Below, one piece after another: positions 1 through 11,376 of a stretch of DNA of 64,000 nt. Below the pieces are notes generated by a model. It ran no database searches. It was not told the origin of the DNA and was given only the letters and a program-made list of their open reading frames with translations. The translations under genes and the position numbers were made by a program. Position 1 is the stretch's first letter. Every line of letters begins with the position of its first letter. The stretch is from the NCBI GenBank assembly GCA_963576565.1, contig OY755042.1, positions 96,714,185 to 96,778,184 on the forward strand. The letters are read 5' to 3'. Source of the DNA: Aspidapion aeneum (lineage: Eukaryota; Arthropoda; Insecta; Coleoptera; Brentidae).

Positions 1-841
1 TGTCACATTTTCATTATGTTCTGTAATGTTTTGCCTATAGGCACTATTTAATTGGCATCTAATATCAGTCTTGCCTAGCATAGAAAATTATATGTGGTTA
101 TTTAAATGAATACCTCTTACATTCCCTTTGCACGCAGGATCACTTCGTGGATTGTTCATAGCAAGACAAATAAAGCAAAAAAAACATTTTATTTTTCACA
201 ACCGCACAACCAGTTTTCAGCATCGTATAATTTTATATTAAATTTTCTATTATAGGTTTTTATGGCACACCCCTCGGCATTACTTACACTACAGTTTTGG
301 TTAATTTTTAGGTCCGGTCTATGTGGCCCTAAAGATTTTATTTGTAATCGAAGTTCATATGTCAACGTTTTTAAATTTGCACAGTTAATTATATAATCGA
401 CGGTATTTATTTCCATTTTATAAACAAACGATAACAAAAACCAACAATCACATGCGATCAAAACAAACTCATACGTCTAAGAATAGAACCGGCTTCGTAG
501 CAAGGGCAACGGACGTTTTCGCACGATGATGATGGCCGACTTCAACTAAAACAAACGTTCCTCCCGTCCTCGTTCGAGAACATCCACCCATACCCCGCTG
601 AAAAACGGGTGAAATTGAAACCTTGCCCAGCTCGGCGCTGCCGGCTTGTAGGTAATTATTTACGCGAAAAAAGTTCACCCAATTAATCGCTTGCTGTTAA
701 CCACAGATAATAAAAAGAACTAGACAATCATGTCGTATGGGATGATTTAACTTTTTTTAAATAAATCAATTAAAAATACTGTTTGTTGTCTAGTTTTGGG
801 AGGGTACTGCCTCGTTGCCCTCCCTGTAGCAGCCGCCACTC
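1..841 (-). mobile_element. hAT transposon fragment (ZMYM1/TTF-finger type), N-terminal part, truncated by window edge
   Basis: The right end reads CCTGTAGCAGCCGCCACT, the inverse of a hAT-type terminus (AGTGGCGGCTGC). The same end occurs at 27288, 34872 and 38442. Inside, on the minus strand, lie pieces of a hAT transposase N-terminal region: a LGPHRPDL motif, then WLCGCEK, the start of a TTF-type zinc finger known from ZMYM1-like hAT transposases. Towards base 1 the frame shifts, but the family segment MLGKTDIRCQLNSAYR is still recognisable. The copy is a decayed, non-autonomous derivative. The missing part may lie outside the window or may have been deleted. Confidence 0.75.
189..461 (-). 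pseudogene. hAT transposase N-terminal remnant (LGPHRPDL / TTF zinc-finger start)
   Basis: This 90-codon open frame reads through TLTYELRLQIKSLGPHRPDL and ends at WLCGCEK, where the family continues into the cysteine cluster of a TTF-type zinc finger. The continuation towards lower coordinates is in another frame and contains stops. Parallel frames exist at 34064-34348 (plus) and 37879-38133 (minus), so all are copies of one transposase. The annotated Met is probably not the original start. Function in the intact family is DNA binding by the transposase; this copy is broken. Confidence 0.7.
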
Positions 842-1111
842 AGTAGAAGTTAAGTAGTGCATATTTATATTTTTTGTGCTAAAATCAATGAGAAAAGCTT
901 CTGTGAATTAAAAATATAAATCGTGAGAGCTTGGGAGGTTTTTAATAGCGATGTGACAAAGTTAAAGTTCAACAAGCTGAACTGCCTCGCGACAAAATAA
1001 GGTCGTCTTCGAATAGGTCACGAATCGAACGTGAGAACCTTAGTGCCTATCAAATAAGCCTGCCAAGTGCAATTTATTTCAACGTACTATAATACCTAAT
1101 AAAAAATCAGT
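842..1111. other. No gene seen
   Basis: AT-rich spacer between the hAT terminus and the next repeat. No open frame or repeat was recognised. Confidence 0.5.
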
Positions 1112-1910
1112 GGCGTACCCAATAATGTGTCTTGCGCGGGAGGGGGGGGGGCGAGACCCCATAATGACGAATTTTATATCTTTATTCATAAAATATGTCA
1201 AAAATATTTTTTTTTAATTAGTATTGTGTGGAGGCGGGCCCCGGTCCCCCCCTTGCACAACTAACATTTAAAGTTTTCGCGACGACACCCTCACGAGTAA
1301 GAATTTCTAAGAAGTAACCGCAACGTACTCTCGCGACGTCTCAGTATACCATTTAGCGACGTGGTAATTCCCTAAGTGTGGAACCATTTTGCGGTTATTA
1401 CTACTTAGCCACGTGTTTACAGTCACTGTAGTAACGACTACACTACTACGTCGCAGCCAAGAATCTACTACGTCGTAGCGGCTGTTTTTTCCTTAATGGC
1501 GTAAATATGGTGAACACTACAGTAAAGTTTTTTAGTTTGGTTATGGCTATAATGTGTAGTATGTTATCTAAAAGTGAGAGAATTTACTAGCTCAGGACCA
1601 ATATTCAACTGCGACGCAAATTTTTATGTGAAACATGCATCATATTTATTGCAAAAAACCGACGCGCCTGTAAAATTAAATCGTTTACAGATAGCTGATG
1701 GAATTTTTTTGTTGTGGTTTTTGTGGGTATGCTTTCCTAATCGGCAGTTAACTCCAACAAATGGTGTTTAATATGGGCATTTGGTAACCTTCAAATAATG
1801 TGTGTAAAATAGTTTATTTCCTTAATATTGGCTCAAAAAACGAAAATATAAATATCAAATTTTCTAGTTACAACAAACAAACAAACATGGCGTCCCAAAC
1901 AATATTCCCT
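1112..1910 (+). repeat. Unclassified ~0.8-kb repeat, copy 1 (partner 7020-7890)
   Basis: The stretch starts with a hAT-MITE-like end (CAGTGGCGTACCC) and a run of G. It then runs parallel to 7020-7890: both contain AGTAACCGCAACGTACTC, GACGTCTCAGTATACCAT, CACTACTACGTCG and, at the far end, ACATGGCGTCCCAAAC. The copies differ by many substitutions and by an insertion in copy 2, so they are old. A 65-codon open frame at 1574-1771 is disrupted in the partner. No known protein was recognised. Confidence 0.7.
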
Positions 1911-2064
1911 AATAGTCGAAAGAGTAATTTGAAAGGGGCCTAAGTTGGGGCAACGTAATACGAACCACTTTTATGGCTGTGTTCCCTTTTAGTTTTGGAT
2001 AGCAAACTGAAATTTCTACTCTTCCGTCGCGGCAACGTATTAGTCCCTTCCGCCATTATAAAAA

Positions 2065-2260
2065 CACCTTCACAGTAGTTTCGTTGTTCCAAAAAAATAG
2101 TTTTTCCTGAAAAAATTGACCGCATAATTTTTGTAAAAAGCATTTTTATCTCCACTTATTGCTCTTGTTCTAATACCAAACAAAAAATGCTCTGTATCTC
2201 AAGACGTTTGCCCTATGGCCCCTAAACTTACACAACTTTCATACTTGCCTCTTTTTGTAG
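2065..2260 (+). repeat. Fragment of the 43102-43729 MITE family
   Basis: The segment contains ATCTCCACTTATTGCTCTTG and then ATGCTCTGTATC...CTATGGCCCCTAAA. Both are shared in the same order with 43590-43710. That second copy has both inverted ends, so this one is a truncated copy carrying only the right half. Confidence 0.6.
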
Positions 2261-2309
2261 GATGATCAAGTAACCTCTAATACTAGGTACCATTCTGGCG
2301 CTGTTTTAC

Positions 2310-2400
2310 TATGTGCGCATTTTCTTTGCGCGTTTTTTTAGTGTGCGCTTTACTATGCGCGCGCTTTTTTCTATGTAGCGCTTTTTCCTGTCCGAATATT
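2310..2400. repeat. Short irregular repeats of a GCGC-T(n) motif
   Basis: Variants of TGTGCGCTTTTT recur four or five times within 90 bp, for example TGTGCGCATTTTC, TGCGCGTTTTTTT and GCGCGCTTTTTTC. No function is recognised, and the open frames over it look like chance products of low complexity. Confidence 0.4.
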
Positions 2401-2555
2401 TTCTATTCGCTTGTTTCCTGTGCGTTTATTTACAGTCACAGTTCCACCATTACCCCCTCCCCCCAGACTTTTGTTCCAAAACCGCCGTTAAGTGACATGC
2501 GTTCGGAAGAATGACGGACAGAGAACGTAAGATACCAGTTATCTATTCTATCTAT

Positions 2556-2995
2556 GTATTTAGCCTTCTTCAATCCATCTTTAGACATAGGCCCCCCCCC
2601 AATATCTTCCACTCTTCTCTTTCTGTCGCCGTGTTCATCCATCTAGTTCCCGCGTGTTTCTACAAATCGTCCGCCCATCTCATTTGGGGTCTTCCCCAAC
2701 TTCTTTTATTTTCCTAAGGTCTCCAGTTTACAATACATTTGTTCCATCGATCGTCTTTCTGTCTGATATTATGACCGGTAAATTTCCAATTTAATTTTGC
2801 TACTTCTACTCTGACATCCCTTAGTTTTGTTTTATTTCTTATCCATTCATTCCTTTTTCTATCTGTCAGCTTTACATGTAACATTTGTCTTTCCATTGAT
2901 CTTTGGGCTTTTGTTACCTTATCCATGCTTGATTTTGTAAGTGTCCAGGTCTGGGATCCATAGATCCTGTACTTACCTATGGATACCAGTTATAT
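2556..2995 (-). pseudogene. LINE 3' end, C-terminus of an endonuclease-reverse transcriptase (family 2)
   Basis: On the minus strand the translation reads YGSQTWTLTK, then AQRSMERQML, RNKTKL, VAKLNWKFTGH and, after a frameshift, RPQMRWADDL followed by REEWKILGG. This succession is the C-terminal region of insect endonuclease-RT LINEs (RTE-like or a related clade). A stop follows RWADDL and at least one frameshift is present, so the copy is dead and 5'-truncated. Its sequence differs from the other LINE family in the window (for example 59705-60597), although the domain order is the same. Confidence 0.75.
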
Positions 2996-3620
2996 TTTCT
3001 CCTATGCCTAACCAGAGAACATATATCTGAATTTCCTCTGACCTAACTATGATTTGGTTCGGTTTGTTTGATGTATTTTCGCTGACCATGGGCATAATTA
3101 TTGTGCAAATGAATTCTGCTTAGACACAGGCCATACACAGCAAAAATAGCGTTAGTTATTTCGAAATTTTTCACGACAAAAATAATCTTTTTGCAAGTGT
3201 AGGTAATCAAATCAACTATAAGTTAATTCCAACCTTGGCCAAAATAGTCAAAGAAACAAAATCGCATAAAAAACAATGTCTTGTTAAAAATCTAAAATAA
3301 TTATCTTAGATAATAAACAAATTTCCATATAAATCTTCGTTAGTTTAGGGTTACTAATGATGGGGTGCTATTTCTTCATTATTTATATAAAAATGTCTAA
3401 ATACTCTAAATTATGAAACAAAAAATTAAATTATTTAAATTCTGATTCCCAAACACTTCCAAAAATTCGGCTAAATTTCATAAAAATTGCGAAAAACGCT
3501 GAAAATTTCATTTATGAAAATCTAGACAATTTATTGAATATTGTCTACGTTGCTTTATAAAGTAGTTCTGTCGAGTGGTCAATATTTGTTGGCTTTAAAC
3601 TTGGTTTTTCTGCTACTACT
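2996..3620. other. No gene seen
   Basis: AT-rich DNA with no open frame or repeat that I can support. Confidence 0.5.
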
Positions 3621-3624
3621 ACTC

Positions 3625-4726
3625 TGTCGGTTTAGCACGTTTTTCTACGTTGTCTGACGCCTATTCTCCACCCCCTTCGATCCTGAGAATCATCTTCTGT
3701 CAGGTTTTTTGACTCTTTGATCTTTGGATTGACTGTTGCCATTCCAGTTTAGGACGCCCTCTTTTTCTGCACCCTATTGGTTGCCATTCTAGGACCTGTT
3801 TTGGTAACTTTTCGTCGTTCATCCGTTGTACATGGCCTTACCATATCAGTTGTCTTTTAGTGATGTCATCCGTTATGCTTCCCTCGATTCCCATTCTTTC
3901 TTTTATGATCTCATTCCTTATATGATCTGTTGTAGATATTCCCATTGAACTTCTTATTGCATCCATTTTGACACTTTCCATTTTTGCTTTGTATTTTTCT
4001 GTTACGCAACAAGTCTCTATTCCATACAACAGCGTGCAGCATTGTTTCATATATCTTAAATTTTACATTATTTTTTATCTTTCTGCTCCATAAAATACTG
4101 TTAAGACATCCAATAACCTTTTTTGCTTTTACTATTCTTTTTTCCAGTTCTTTAGAGTCTGTCTGTTCCTGTCTTATCAAATGTAACACTCAAGTATACT
4201 TATTCATTGCACGTAGATATTATTTGTCCATTGTTTAGTTCTAACTTCCTTGATTCGTTTCCAATACGTAAGTACTGTGTCTTGTCCACGTTCACTGTTA
4301 ACCGCCCATTTTGGTATTCTTCCGTTAACTTTTTCATCATATACTCCATGTCTTCTTTATAAATAGCTACAATTACTTGGTCGTCAGCAAACTGTAGTGT
4401 GTATATGATAAATCGGTCGTTAAGTTATATTCCTATGCCGTGTACTATACGTTTCCAGTTTTTTCGAGCTACTGCGATATATATTTTAAAAAGAGTTGGA
4501 GAGATACAGCATTCCTATCTTAACCCTTTTGTTACCAGGAATTCTTTTGAAAGTCAATTTCCAATTTTCATTTTTTATTTTGACCCATTTATATGGTTCT
4601 TTTATCGCTTTTATATATGTATGATTGATATTAGTTTGTTCTAACACTGTCCATAATTTTTCCTTTGGAACGGTATCATATGCTTTTTGTAGGTCCACAA
4701 AGGTAAGTCTATATTTCTGGCACTCC
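3625..4726 (-). pseudogene. RTE-like LINE fragment (family 1): RT motifs to C-terminus
   Basis: Reading the minus strand from about 4726 down, the copy shows FVDLQKAYDTVPKEKLW (RT motif A with its catalytic Asp), QFADDQVIVA (the FADD of motif C), a LLYGIETC motif, and ERMGIEGSITDDITKRQLIW. It then continues in broken frames to a 3' region shared with 60540-60597. Frameshifts and stops separate these blocks, so no enzyme can be made. Five other fragments of the family lie at 9490, 48235, 54405 and 59705 (this one longest). The clade assignment (RTE-like) rests on motif recall. Confidence 0.8.
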
Positions 4727-5640
4727 TTTTCTCAATTACTTATTGGTTTTTTTGTCTAAACCAACTTCTTATTTTGATTCAACGCATCGGAATACATAAA
4801 TCCTTAAATAGGTATATTTTCAAAACTGTCAAATTATTTAGGGACACTAGATCGATCTCGTCAAATTTACAGACCACATTTTTATTTTATGTGATGGTGT
4901 TATATTGTTTCAGAAGGAGTTCTGCATAATATGGCGTATAATGAACGCGTAAGGATTTAACACTTTTATGGGAAACCCCTACCCTCTACCGATCTCTACA
5001 TATTTTATTTAAACTTTTTTTATAGCACCTACTTCAACGGTTCATTAACCGAACCTCAAAGCGCCGCGATGCAGAATTTTCATCCCCCCCCCCCTCGAGC
5101 GGCAACCCACTGAGGTCGCAAACTCAGATACTATCAGGGGACCTATGTCTACCATCCCACATAATTTCATTTCTGTTCGACCTTTTGCAAATAGAAATCC
5201 CCTGACGCTTGGCCTATAATGCCTAACATAATTTTGCGGGCTCTGGTGGGCACTTAAAGAAGAGTAAGAAGTTTAAGTATGTAAAAATAATGATTATTAA
5301 AATCAAATCATACCTACCAAAAGAATACCCCAACAGCCAACAGCACAAAAAAATAAAACAATGCAAAAATTTACAAGATGGGTTGCAAAATGTTGTTGCC
5401 TGTGTTGTGTCTCGAAATTACTTACCGACTTGTCGGAGGTAATTATAAGTTTCCTATTCCTACAAATTATATGCATTGTTTGAATAAAATTTACGAAATT
5501 GCATCAATTTTGTTTTTTCACATACCGGCCGCGTCGGCGCGCCACGTCGTAAAAGGGACAATTTAAAAATTACGTAACGCTCAAGGGGCGGCAGGCATAT
5601 TTGTAAACGACGTCCATGATTGCGATTCGGTTGTAGCCCG
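4727..5640. other. No gene seen
   Basis: AT-rich spacer with a C-run near 5085. The 62-codon open frame at 5378-5566 has no recognisable domain. Confidence 0.45.
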
Positions 5641-5648
5641 AACGCTGC

Positions 5649-5698
5649 CGTAACCGTGTCAATGAAGCCCTATTCTACATTGACATGGTTCCGTTACG
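5649..5698. repeat. Imperfect hairpin
   Basis: CGTAACCGTGTCAATG (5649-5664) pairs with CATTGACATGG...GTTACG (5678-5698) around a 13-base loop, with one mismatch and a 4-base bulge. No TSD was found, so it may be the core of a short MITE or a chance palindrome. Confidence 0.45.
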
Positions 5699-6671
5699 TT
5701 GGCGATCGATTGACAACGGTTAGGTTTCACATTCTCTAGGATCCCGGGAAAGAGGTCAGGAGAGTATGTTTTAAAAAAATATATGTATGTTAGAAATTTA
5801 CGAATTCTTTCTTAAGAAAGATTGTCGTTCTGAAATCCAGACTGACTTTTAACGAACATTTTTGCGATCACGGGTGTTAGTTACCCAAGCGATTTACCAT
5901 ATCGTCTGCTATTTACCAGAGATTTTCGGGCGAAAGCCGACTGGCGATCCTGGGTGTTGTATACAAATATGCGGGCGGCAGCGGCATGACAAAGGGTGAG
6001 GCAACAACAATTTTCAAAATTTTGCCGCATCTAAAAAATAAAATTTTCTGCATTTAAAAAGAATATAAAATATGAGAAAATAATCGAGTCTTGGGTCTCA
6101 ACACTTTTGGGCAAGTATAACTTTGCATTTTAGTTAATTCAATTGGGTCAACATTGTCCTCCCCCAGACAAAATGAGCATAATTTATCTACACATAATTC
6201 AATTAAAATTTCCGGATTGGTCTTATGAAAGTAACCAAAACTTTTTCACTTGAAACCATTATTCTTTAATTTTTTTATTTTGTGAAATTTTCGCTTGCTA
6301 TTATTTTTTCCCCTTTCCCCAAAAATTTTCTACTGTGGCGCTATTTCCTTCAAAAAGACTAATTTTTCTAAAATATTCTCCTGCGGCGGCATTATTTTTA
6401 TCATATCTACAAAATAGTTTCCATGACGCGATATTTTCCGAAACGTGTTTGAATTGAAACATTTTTGTCTGCCGCGCAATTGTTTTTAATTTTCTAGTAG
6501 TTTTTTTAATATTGCAACTTTTTTGCCGAAAAAAACTTATTTTTATTAAATTTTCACCTGTTATGTCTACAAGAAATTTTCGTTTCAAAAAAGCTTATTT
6601 TTTCTAAAGTTATGGTTCCAGTAGTTTTTTATATTGCAATTTTTTCCTTTACCTTAAGGTGTATTAAGCTA

Positions 6672-6741
6672 GAGACCCTGTATGTATGACATATTGTAAA
6701 TAAATATTTCTTTAAAATGTGTCATACATACAGGGTCTATG
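6672..6741. mobile_element. 70-bp miniature inverted-repeat element with 8-bp TSD
   Basis: Inverted ends AGACCCTGTATGTATGACA leave only about 25 bp between them. The element is flanked on both sides by TTAAGCTA (6664-6671 and 6742-6749), a perfect 8-bp target duplication of the length made by hAT-type transposases. It has no coding capacity. Confidence 0.8.
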
Positions 6742-7019
6742 TTAAGCTATCTGCATAGCCCCTTCTGTAGTATTTTTCGTGTTATCTAGGTATAAGGCCT
6801 GTGGCTGACGCTCCCCCAAAATTTCTTGGTTCGGTTGCGCCCGCCTAAGTTAATGAGTGAATGGGAAAGTAAAAAAAATATTTTAAATTTTTATTATCAG
6901 TTTTCTTATGTCGGGCAAGAAAAATTTATTGAAAACCTAGACTGAAGTTGCACATCTAGTCTCAAGGTGAAAATGTTTTAGCCCGAGAGTAGGTCTTCTC
7001 AAAGTTTCGTGTGTTGTAT

Positions 7020-7890
7020 CGAATTTTCGCTCGGGCCCCCCAAGCCTATTTTTTTTTAAATATTTTTGACACATTTCATGAATAAAAAAATTAAATAGCA
7101 AAATATACGGCACCATGGGATCTCGGCCCCAACAAACAATTAAAGTTGTAACGACGAAACCCCAACTAGAAAGAATTTCTTAAAAGTAACCGCAACGTAC
7201 TCCCGCTACGTCTCAGTATACCATACAGCGACGTTATAATTCCCTAAGTGGGGAACCAATTTCTGGTTATAACTACTTGGCCAAGTGTTTAAAGTCACTG
7301 TAGTAACAACTACACTACTACGTCGTAGCCAGGTATCTACTACGTCGTAGAGGCTGTTTTTTTTCCGTAATGGCATAAAAGTTGCGATGTAGTTGCAAAT
7401 AATATAATCGTTTCTTTTTGGTAGAATTGTTACACAATATGGTGGACACAACAGTAAACAGACTCGCTTAGTTTTTTTGTTTGGTTATGGTTATAATATG
7501 AATTATGTTATCCAAAAGTGTGAGAATTTACGAGCAGAGGATCAAAATTCGAGTGCGACGCAAAGTTTTTTGTATAACATGCATTATATATATTGCAAAA
7601 AACCGGTGCGCCCGTAAAATTGAGCCGTTTTCTGGTAGCTGATGGAATTTTTGTGTTGTGATTTTGGAGGTTATGTTTTCATAATCGACAGTTAACTCCA
7701 ACAAATGGTGCTTAAGAAGAGCATTTTTGGTAAGCTTCAACTAATTTGTTTATAAAATAGTATGGCTCTTTAATATGAGCTCATAAAACGACAACAAAAA
7801 TATTAAATTTTCTTTCTTACATAAAAACATGGCGTCCCAAACTATATTCCCTGATAGTCGAAAAGGTTACTTGAAAGTAGTTGCGGCTTT
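7020..7890 (+). repeat. Unclassified ~0.8-kb repeat, copy 2 (partner 1112-1910)
   Basis: This copy matches 1112-1910 over most of its length in the same order. It carries an extra segment near 7380-7440 that the first copy lacks. Both copies keep AACTCCAACAAATGGTG and ACATGGCGTCCCAAAC. The coding frame of copy 1 is not preserved here. Confidence 0.7.
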
Positions 7891-8324
7891 AAAGTTGATC
7901 CAAAAAGTTATTTTGTCTACATTGTTACATCAGATGTTACTATGATGACACAAACTTTTGTGGTAAAAATTAAAGTTATAATGTAGTTGTCGGATACACT
8001 TGTTTGGGACTCCAATGAAGCTTAACTTTCTAGTGGTAATTAAGTAGGATATAAAAGTCAGGGCGACTACGAAATAACGACTAAAAAGAAAGTAAAACTT
8101 TAGCAACGTCCTATTGTGGTAGAGAAGACTATCAGAATCGACTATCAAGAAACAATCCTATGAAGTAGTTTAGAGGGTCGTTTTTACGAAACATCTACTA
8201 TTTCCTGATACTAAATAGTAGTTAGAACTAAAAAGTAAAAAATTTTGGTTGGGATGACCACATTTCTACTATAAGAAAGTAGCAAAGCCTTTAGAACATG
8301 TAGCCGCTACTATAAATGTTAGTT
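7891..8324. other. No gene seen
   Basis: AT-rich DNA. A minus-strand open frame at 7930-8148 has no recognisable domain. Confidence 0.4.
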
Positions 8325-8366
8325 GGGGCCCTCCCCCCCCAAGACACATTCCTGAGTGCGTCACTG
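8325..8366 (-). mobile_element. Right-end fragment of the CAGTGGCGCACCC hAT MITE
   Basis: CCCCCAAGACACATTCCTGAG followed by TGCGTCACTG is the inverse of the CAGTGGCGCACCCAGGAATG end seen complete at 31662. Only the terminus is present. Confidence 0.55.
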
Positions 8367-8496
8367 ATTTTAGTATCTGAAAATAGAGATTAAAAGGACA
8401 CTTTTTTTTAATGTAATTTTCCTTGTAAATGTGGCATGAAGGGGGTTCAAAAATCCTGAATTTTTACGTTACTTAATTTATGAATGTTCCCAAAGA

Positions 8497-8800
8497 GCCA
8501 GGGCCGTACCCAGGAAAAAAATTCTGGGGGAGGAGGAAGAATTTGTATATTAATCATTTTTTGTTTTTATTTTTGTTGCTAAAAAATCTCTTTAAAAAGA
8601 AATCGATCATTTCAGGGGAATTAACCCTTGATCACTTCCTAAATGCGGCCTTGCACCGAGCTTGTTGTTTATTTTTTAGTTATTTGAAAACATTGGTAAG
8701 AGTTTACTACTACGATAATATGCAGCGCCGGTTTATAATATAGGCACTCTAGGACCCGTAGCATCAAGGGAGCCCGCAGGGCCCTGATCGAAAAACTAAA
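8497..8800 (+). mobile_element. Probable hAT-type terminus CAGGGCCGTACCCAGGA
   Basis: A sequence of this type with a following G-rich stretch is a common hAT end. Its inverse (TCCTGGGTACGGCCCTG) occurs at 58919-58935. The other end of the present copy was not located with confidence, so the right boundary is a guess. Confidence 0.35.
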
Positions 8801-9046
8801 TTTAACTTAATTTTATTGCGATGGAAAAAAATGCCAGAATAAAATTTAAAAAAATATATGTTTTTTTAATTTTGGTTTTTTTTTTGAAAACTACTATTTA
8901 AATCTAGTTATTTTTTACAATTGACTAAATTATGGTGGCAAAGTTTTATCTATGCATTTTTGCATAGGTAATCATGCAAGAAGTGGCAGATTCAGGAGGG
9001 CATAGCAAGTGCATGAACCGCAGTTACAAGATTTACATGCTGCACA

Positions 9047-9228
9047 CACGGGCGTAGTCAGGGTCTCGCTCAGGGTGCTGGGGCAAAAAAGCAAAAAAAT
9101 GTACAATCAGATATTTATTGAAAAATAGTATAAATATGCTGTTTTAATTAACTAAAGCTAGGATGGGGCAGGTGACAAGCCAGGGTGGGGCAAGTGCCCC
9201 ACCCTGCCCCACCTTGACTACGCCCATA
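9047..9228. mobile_element. 182-bp hAT-like MITE with 8-bp TSD
   Basis: The ends CACGGGCGTAGTCAGGGT and ACCTTGACTACGCCCATA are inverted. The flanks are GCTGCACA (9039-9046) and GCGGCACA (9229-9236), an 8-bp duplication with one mismatch. The interior is GGGGCA-rich near both ends and non-coding. Confidence 0.75.
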
Positions 9229-9489
9229 GCGGCACATTTTCTTTTTATTGTTTTATGTATATCGGAATTAATTTTAATACATGTTTCAACCAAATTTGCA
9301 GATTTTTTCAAAAATTAATTAATAAGAAATTGTTGTCAGGAAAGTTTGAAATTTGCTAGAGTTACTGTATACCTAAAATGATCAAAAACGAAAAAATGGT
9401 CCGCCAAACCTATTTTTTTTACATTTTAATATAAATTGGCTTACCGAGGAAGATTCTAGGCATCTATGGACTTTTTTTACCCCGGATTC

Positions 9490-10160
9490 AGTACATAGCG
9501 TACTATATCAGTTGTCTTTTAGTGTTGTCATCCGTTATGCTTCCCTCGATCCCCATTGTTTCTTTTATGATCTCCTTTCTTATATGATCTGTTTTAGATA
9601 TTCTCATTGATCTTCTTATTGCTCACGCGACAAGTCTCTACTCCATACAACAGCGTGCTTTTCACCATTGTTTCATATATGTCAAATACATTCTTTTTTA
9701 TCTCTCTGCTTCATAAAATACTGTTAGGACATTCAATAACCTTTTTTGTTTTTACTATTCTTTTTTCCAGTTCTTTACAGTCTGTTCCTGTATTATCAAA
9801 TGTGACACCCAAGTATACATACTCACTGCATGGAGATATTGTTTGTCCATTGTCTAGTTCTAACTCACCTGATTCGTTTCCAACATAAATACTGTGTCTT
9901 GTCCACGTTCACTGTTAGACCCCACTTTTGGTATTCTTCCGTTAACTTTCTTATCATATACTCCATGTCTTCTTTATCATTAGCTGCAATTACTAGGTCA
10001 TCAGCAAACTGTAGTGTTTATATGGTAAATCGGTCGTTAAGTTGTATTCCCATGCCGTGTACTTTACCTTTCCAATTTTTTAAAGCTACTACAACGTTTA
10101 TTTAAAAAAAAAATGGATAGATACAACATCCCTGTCTTAAGCCTTTCGTTACCAAGAATT
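9490..10160 (-). pseudogene. RTE-like LINE fragment (family 1), rearranged
   Basis: The minus strand carries the same blocks as 3625-4726 between the C-terminal GSITDDxTKRQLI region and the FADD motif. A deletion near 9625 fuses distant parts. Its upstream end stops at about 10160, where the palindromic tandem repeat begins. Confidence 0.7.
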
Positions 10161-10164
10161 CTTC

Positions 10165-10740
10165 GGGACGTTTTAAAAACGTACTTTTCGGGTCGTTATA
10201 AAAACGTACTTTTCGGGACGTTTTAAAAACGTACTTTTTAGATACGCCAAAGTAAGGACCCTAAGAGATTTGGAAGGTACATTTTAATAACGTCTTACCT
10301 AGCTCGATTTTAAAACGTCTTTTTTGAGACGTTATAAAAACTTATTTTTTAGGTACGGAAAAGTTGGGCCCCTAATAGCCCATCGCACCAACGTTTTTTT
10401 TTTCGTTACTTAGCCTAAAGCGTTCCTTATTACGTCATATTATTATGAATATATTAAGAAATGCTTAAGCTATGGAACCAAAAAAAAAGTCGGTGAGATG
10501 GACCCTAAGAGACCTAAAAAGTACATTTTAAAAACGTCCTGACCAGCACCTGTTTAAAACGTCCTTTTCGGAATGTTTTAAAAACGTACTTTTTAAGTAC
10601 CGGCATATTATGGACTTAAAGAGACGTAAAATTATTTTTTTAAAACGTCAAAGGTGGACATTGTTTTTTTAATTTTTAGGTACGGGGACGTTGGGACCTA
10701 AAGGGACCTAAAAAGTACCTCCCTGGGACGTTCGGTGTTA
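10165..10740. repeat. Degenerate tandem array of palindromic ACGTTTTAAAAACGT units
   Basis: Units of about 29-30 bp such as GGGACGTTTTAAAAACGTAC recur, clearest at 10168-10240, with decayed versions to 10740. Each unit is nearly self-complementary. A 130-bp MITE (10376-10508) sits inside. GGACCCTAAGAGA occurs both in the array and at the edge of that MITE. Confidence 0.65.
10376..10508 (+). mobile_element. ~130-bp MITE, copy 1 (partner 49915-50043)
   Basis: It shares TTCGTTACTTAGCCTAA, TTACGTCATATTAT, GCTTAAGCTATGGAACC and AAAGTCGGTGAGATGGACCC with the copy at 49915. The ends are inverted around CACCGAC followed by a T run and its inverse AAAAGTCGGTG. It is non-coding. Confidence 0.7.
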
Positions 10741-11084
10741 CTAGGGATAGCCGAATAGCTACTGCTATTTTTATTTTTAATACCATTTAATGATTCAAAA
10801 GTTTAATAATTTTGCATACCCATAGGAGGTAAAAGCAAAAGTCAGATGATCTAATCTAGGTCGATCGTATAGATCGATCTGTGATCGTTCTAACTGCCTA
10901 TCGTACTATCTGGGTGACTTCAATAAATTACCGTTTATAGGGTTTTGCAAGCAACGTAATCTTTAGCTAAGATCGTTAATGAAATCTTCAGAGCACGATT
11001 TTAATCATGTAGGAATGATTGGTATGTGCATTTTAGAAGAGCATTTAAAAATATGTTCTTTGTGTATTTAGACACAATGTATTT

Positions 11085-11368
11085 CACCGGTGTATACAAG
11101 GGGGGGTACTGGGGGTAATTACCCCCCCCCCCCACCAAGATTGGTAAAACGTAAGGATTTTTCCACAAACATTCAAAGTTTTTGCCTGCGGAACATTAAA
11201 CTTTCTTTATTATTGACGAACTCGGACAACCCTTAGTGATATTTGTTTAAAATTAACTAAATGGCTTAAATTTGTAGAGTAACACAGATTATATGTGCTC
11301 TTATTCAGCAACTATGTGTTGTTTGACTAACTTACCCCTCCCAAGATCAGGGCCTGGATACGCCACTG
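11085..11368. mobile_element. 284-bp hAT-type MITE with perfect 8-bp TSD
   Basis: The right end CCTGGATACGCCACTG is the inverse of a CAGTGGCGTATCCAGG terminus; the left end CACCGGTGTATACAAGG is a diverged counterpart. ATGTATTT flanks both sides (11077-11084, 11369-11376). The interior has C runs near the left end. Confidence 0.8.
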
Positions 11369-11376
11369 ATGTATTT

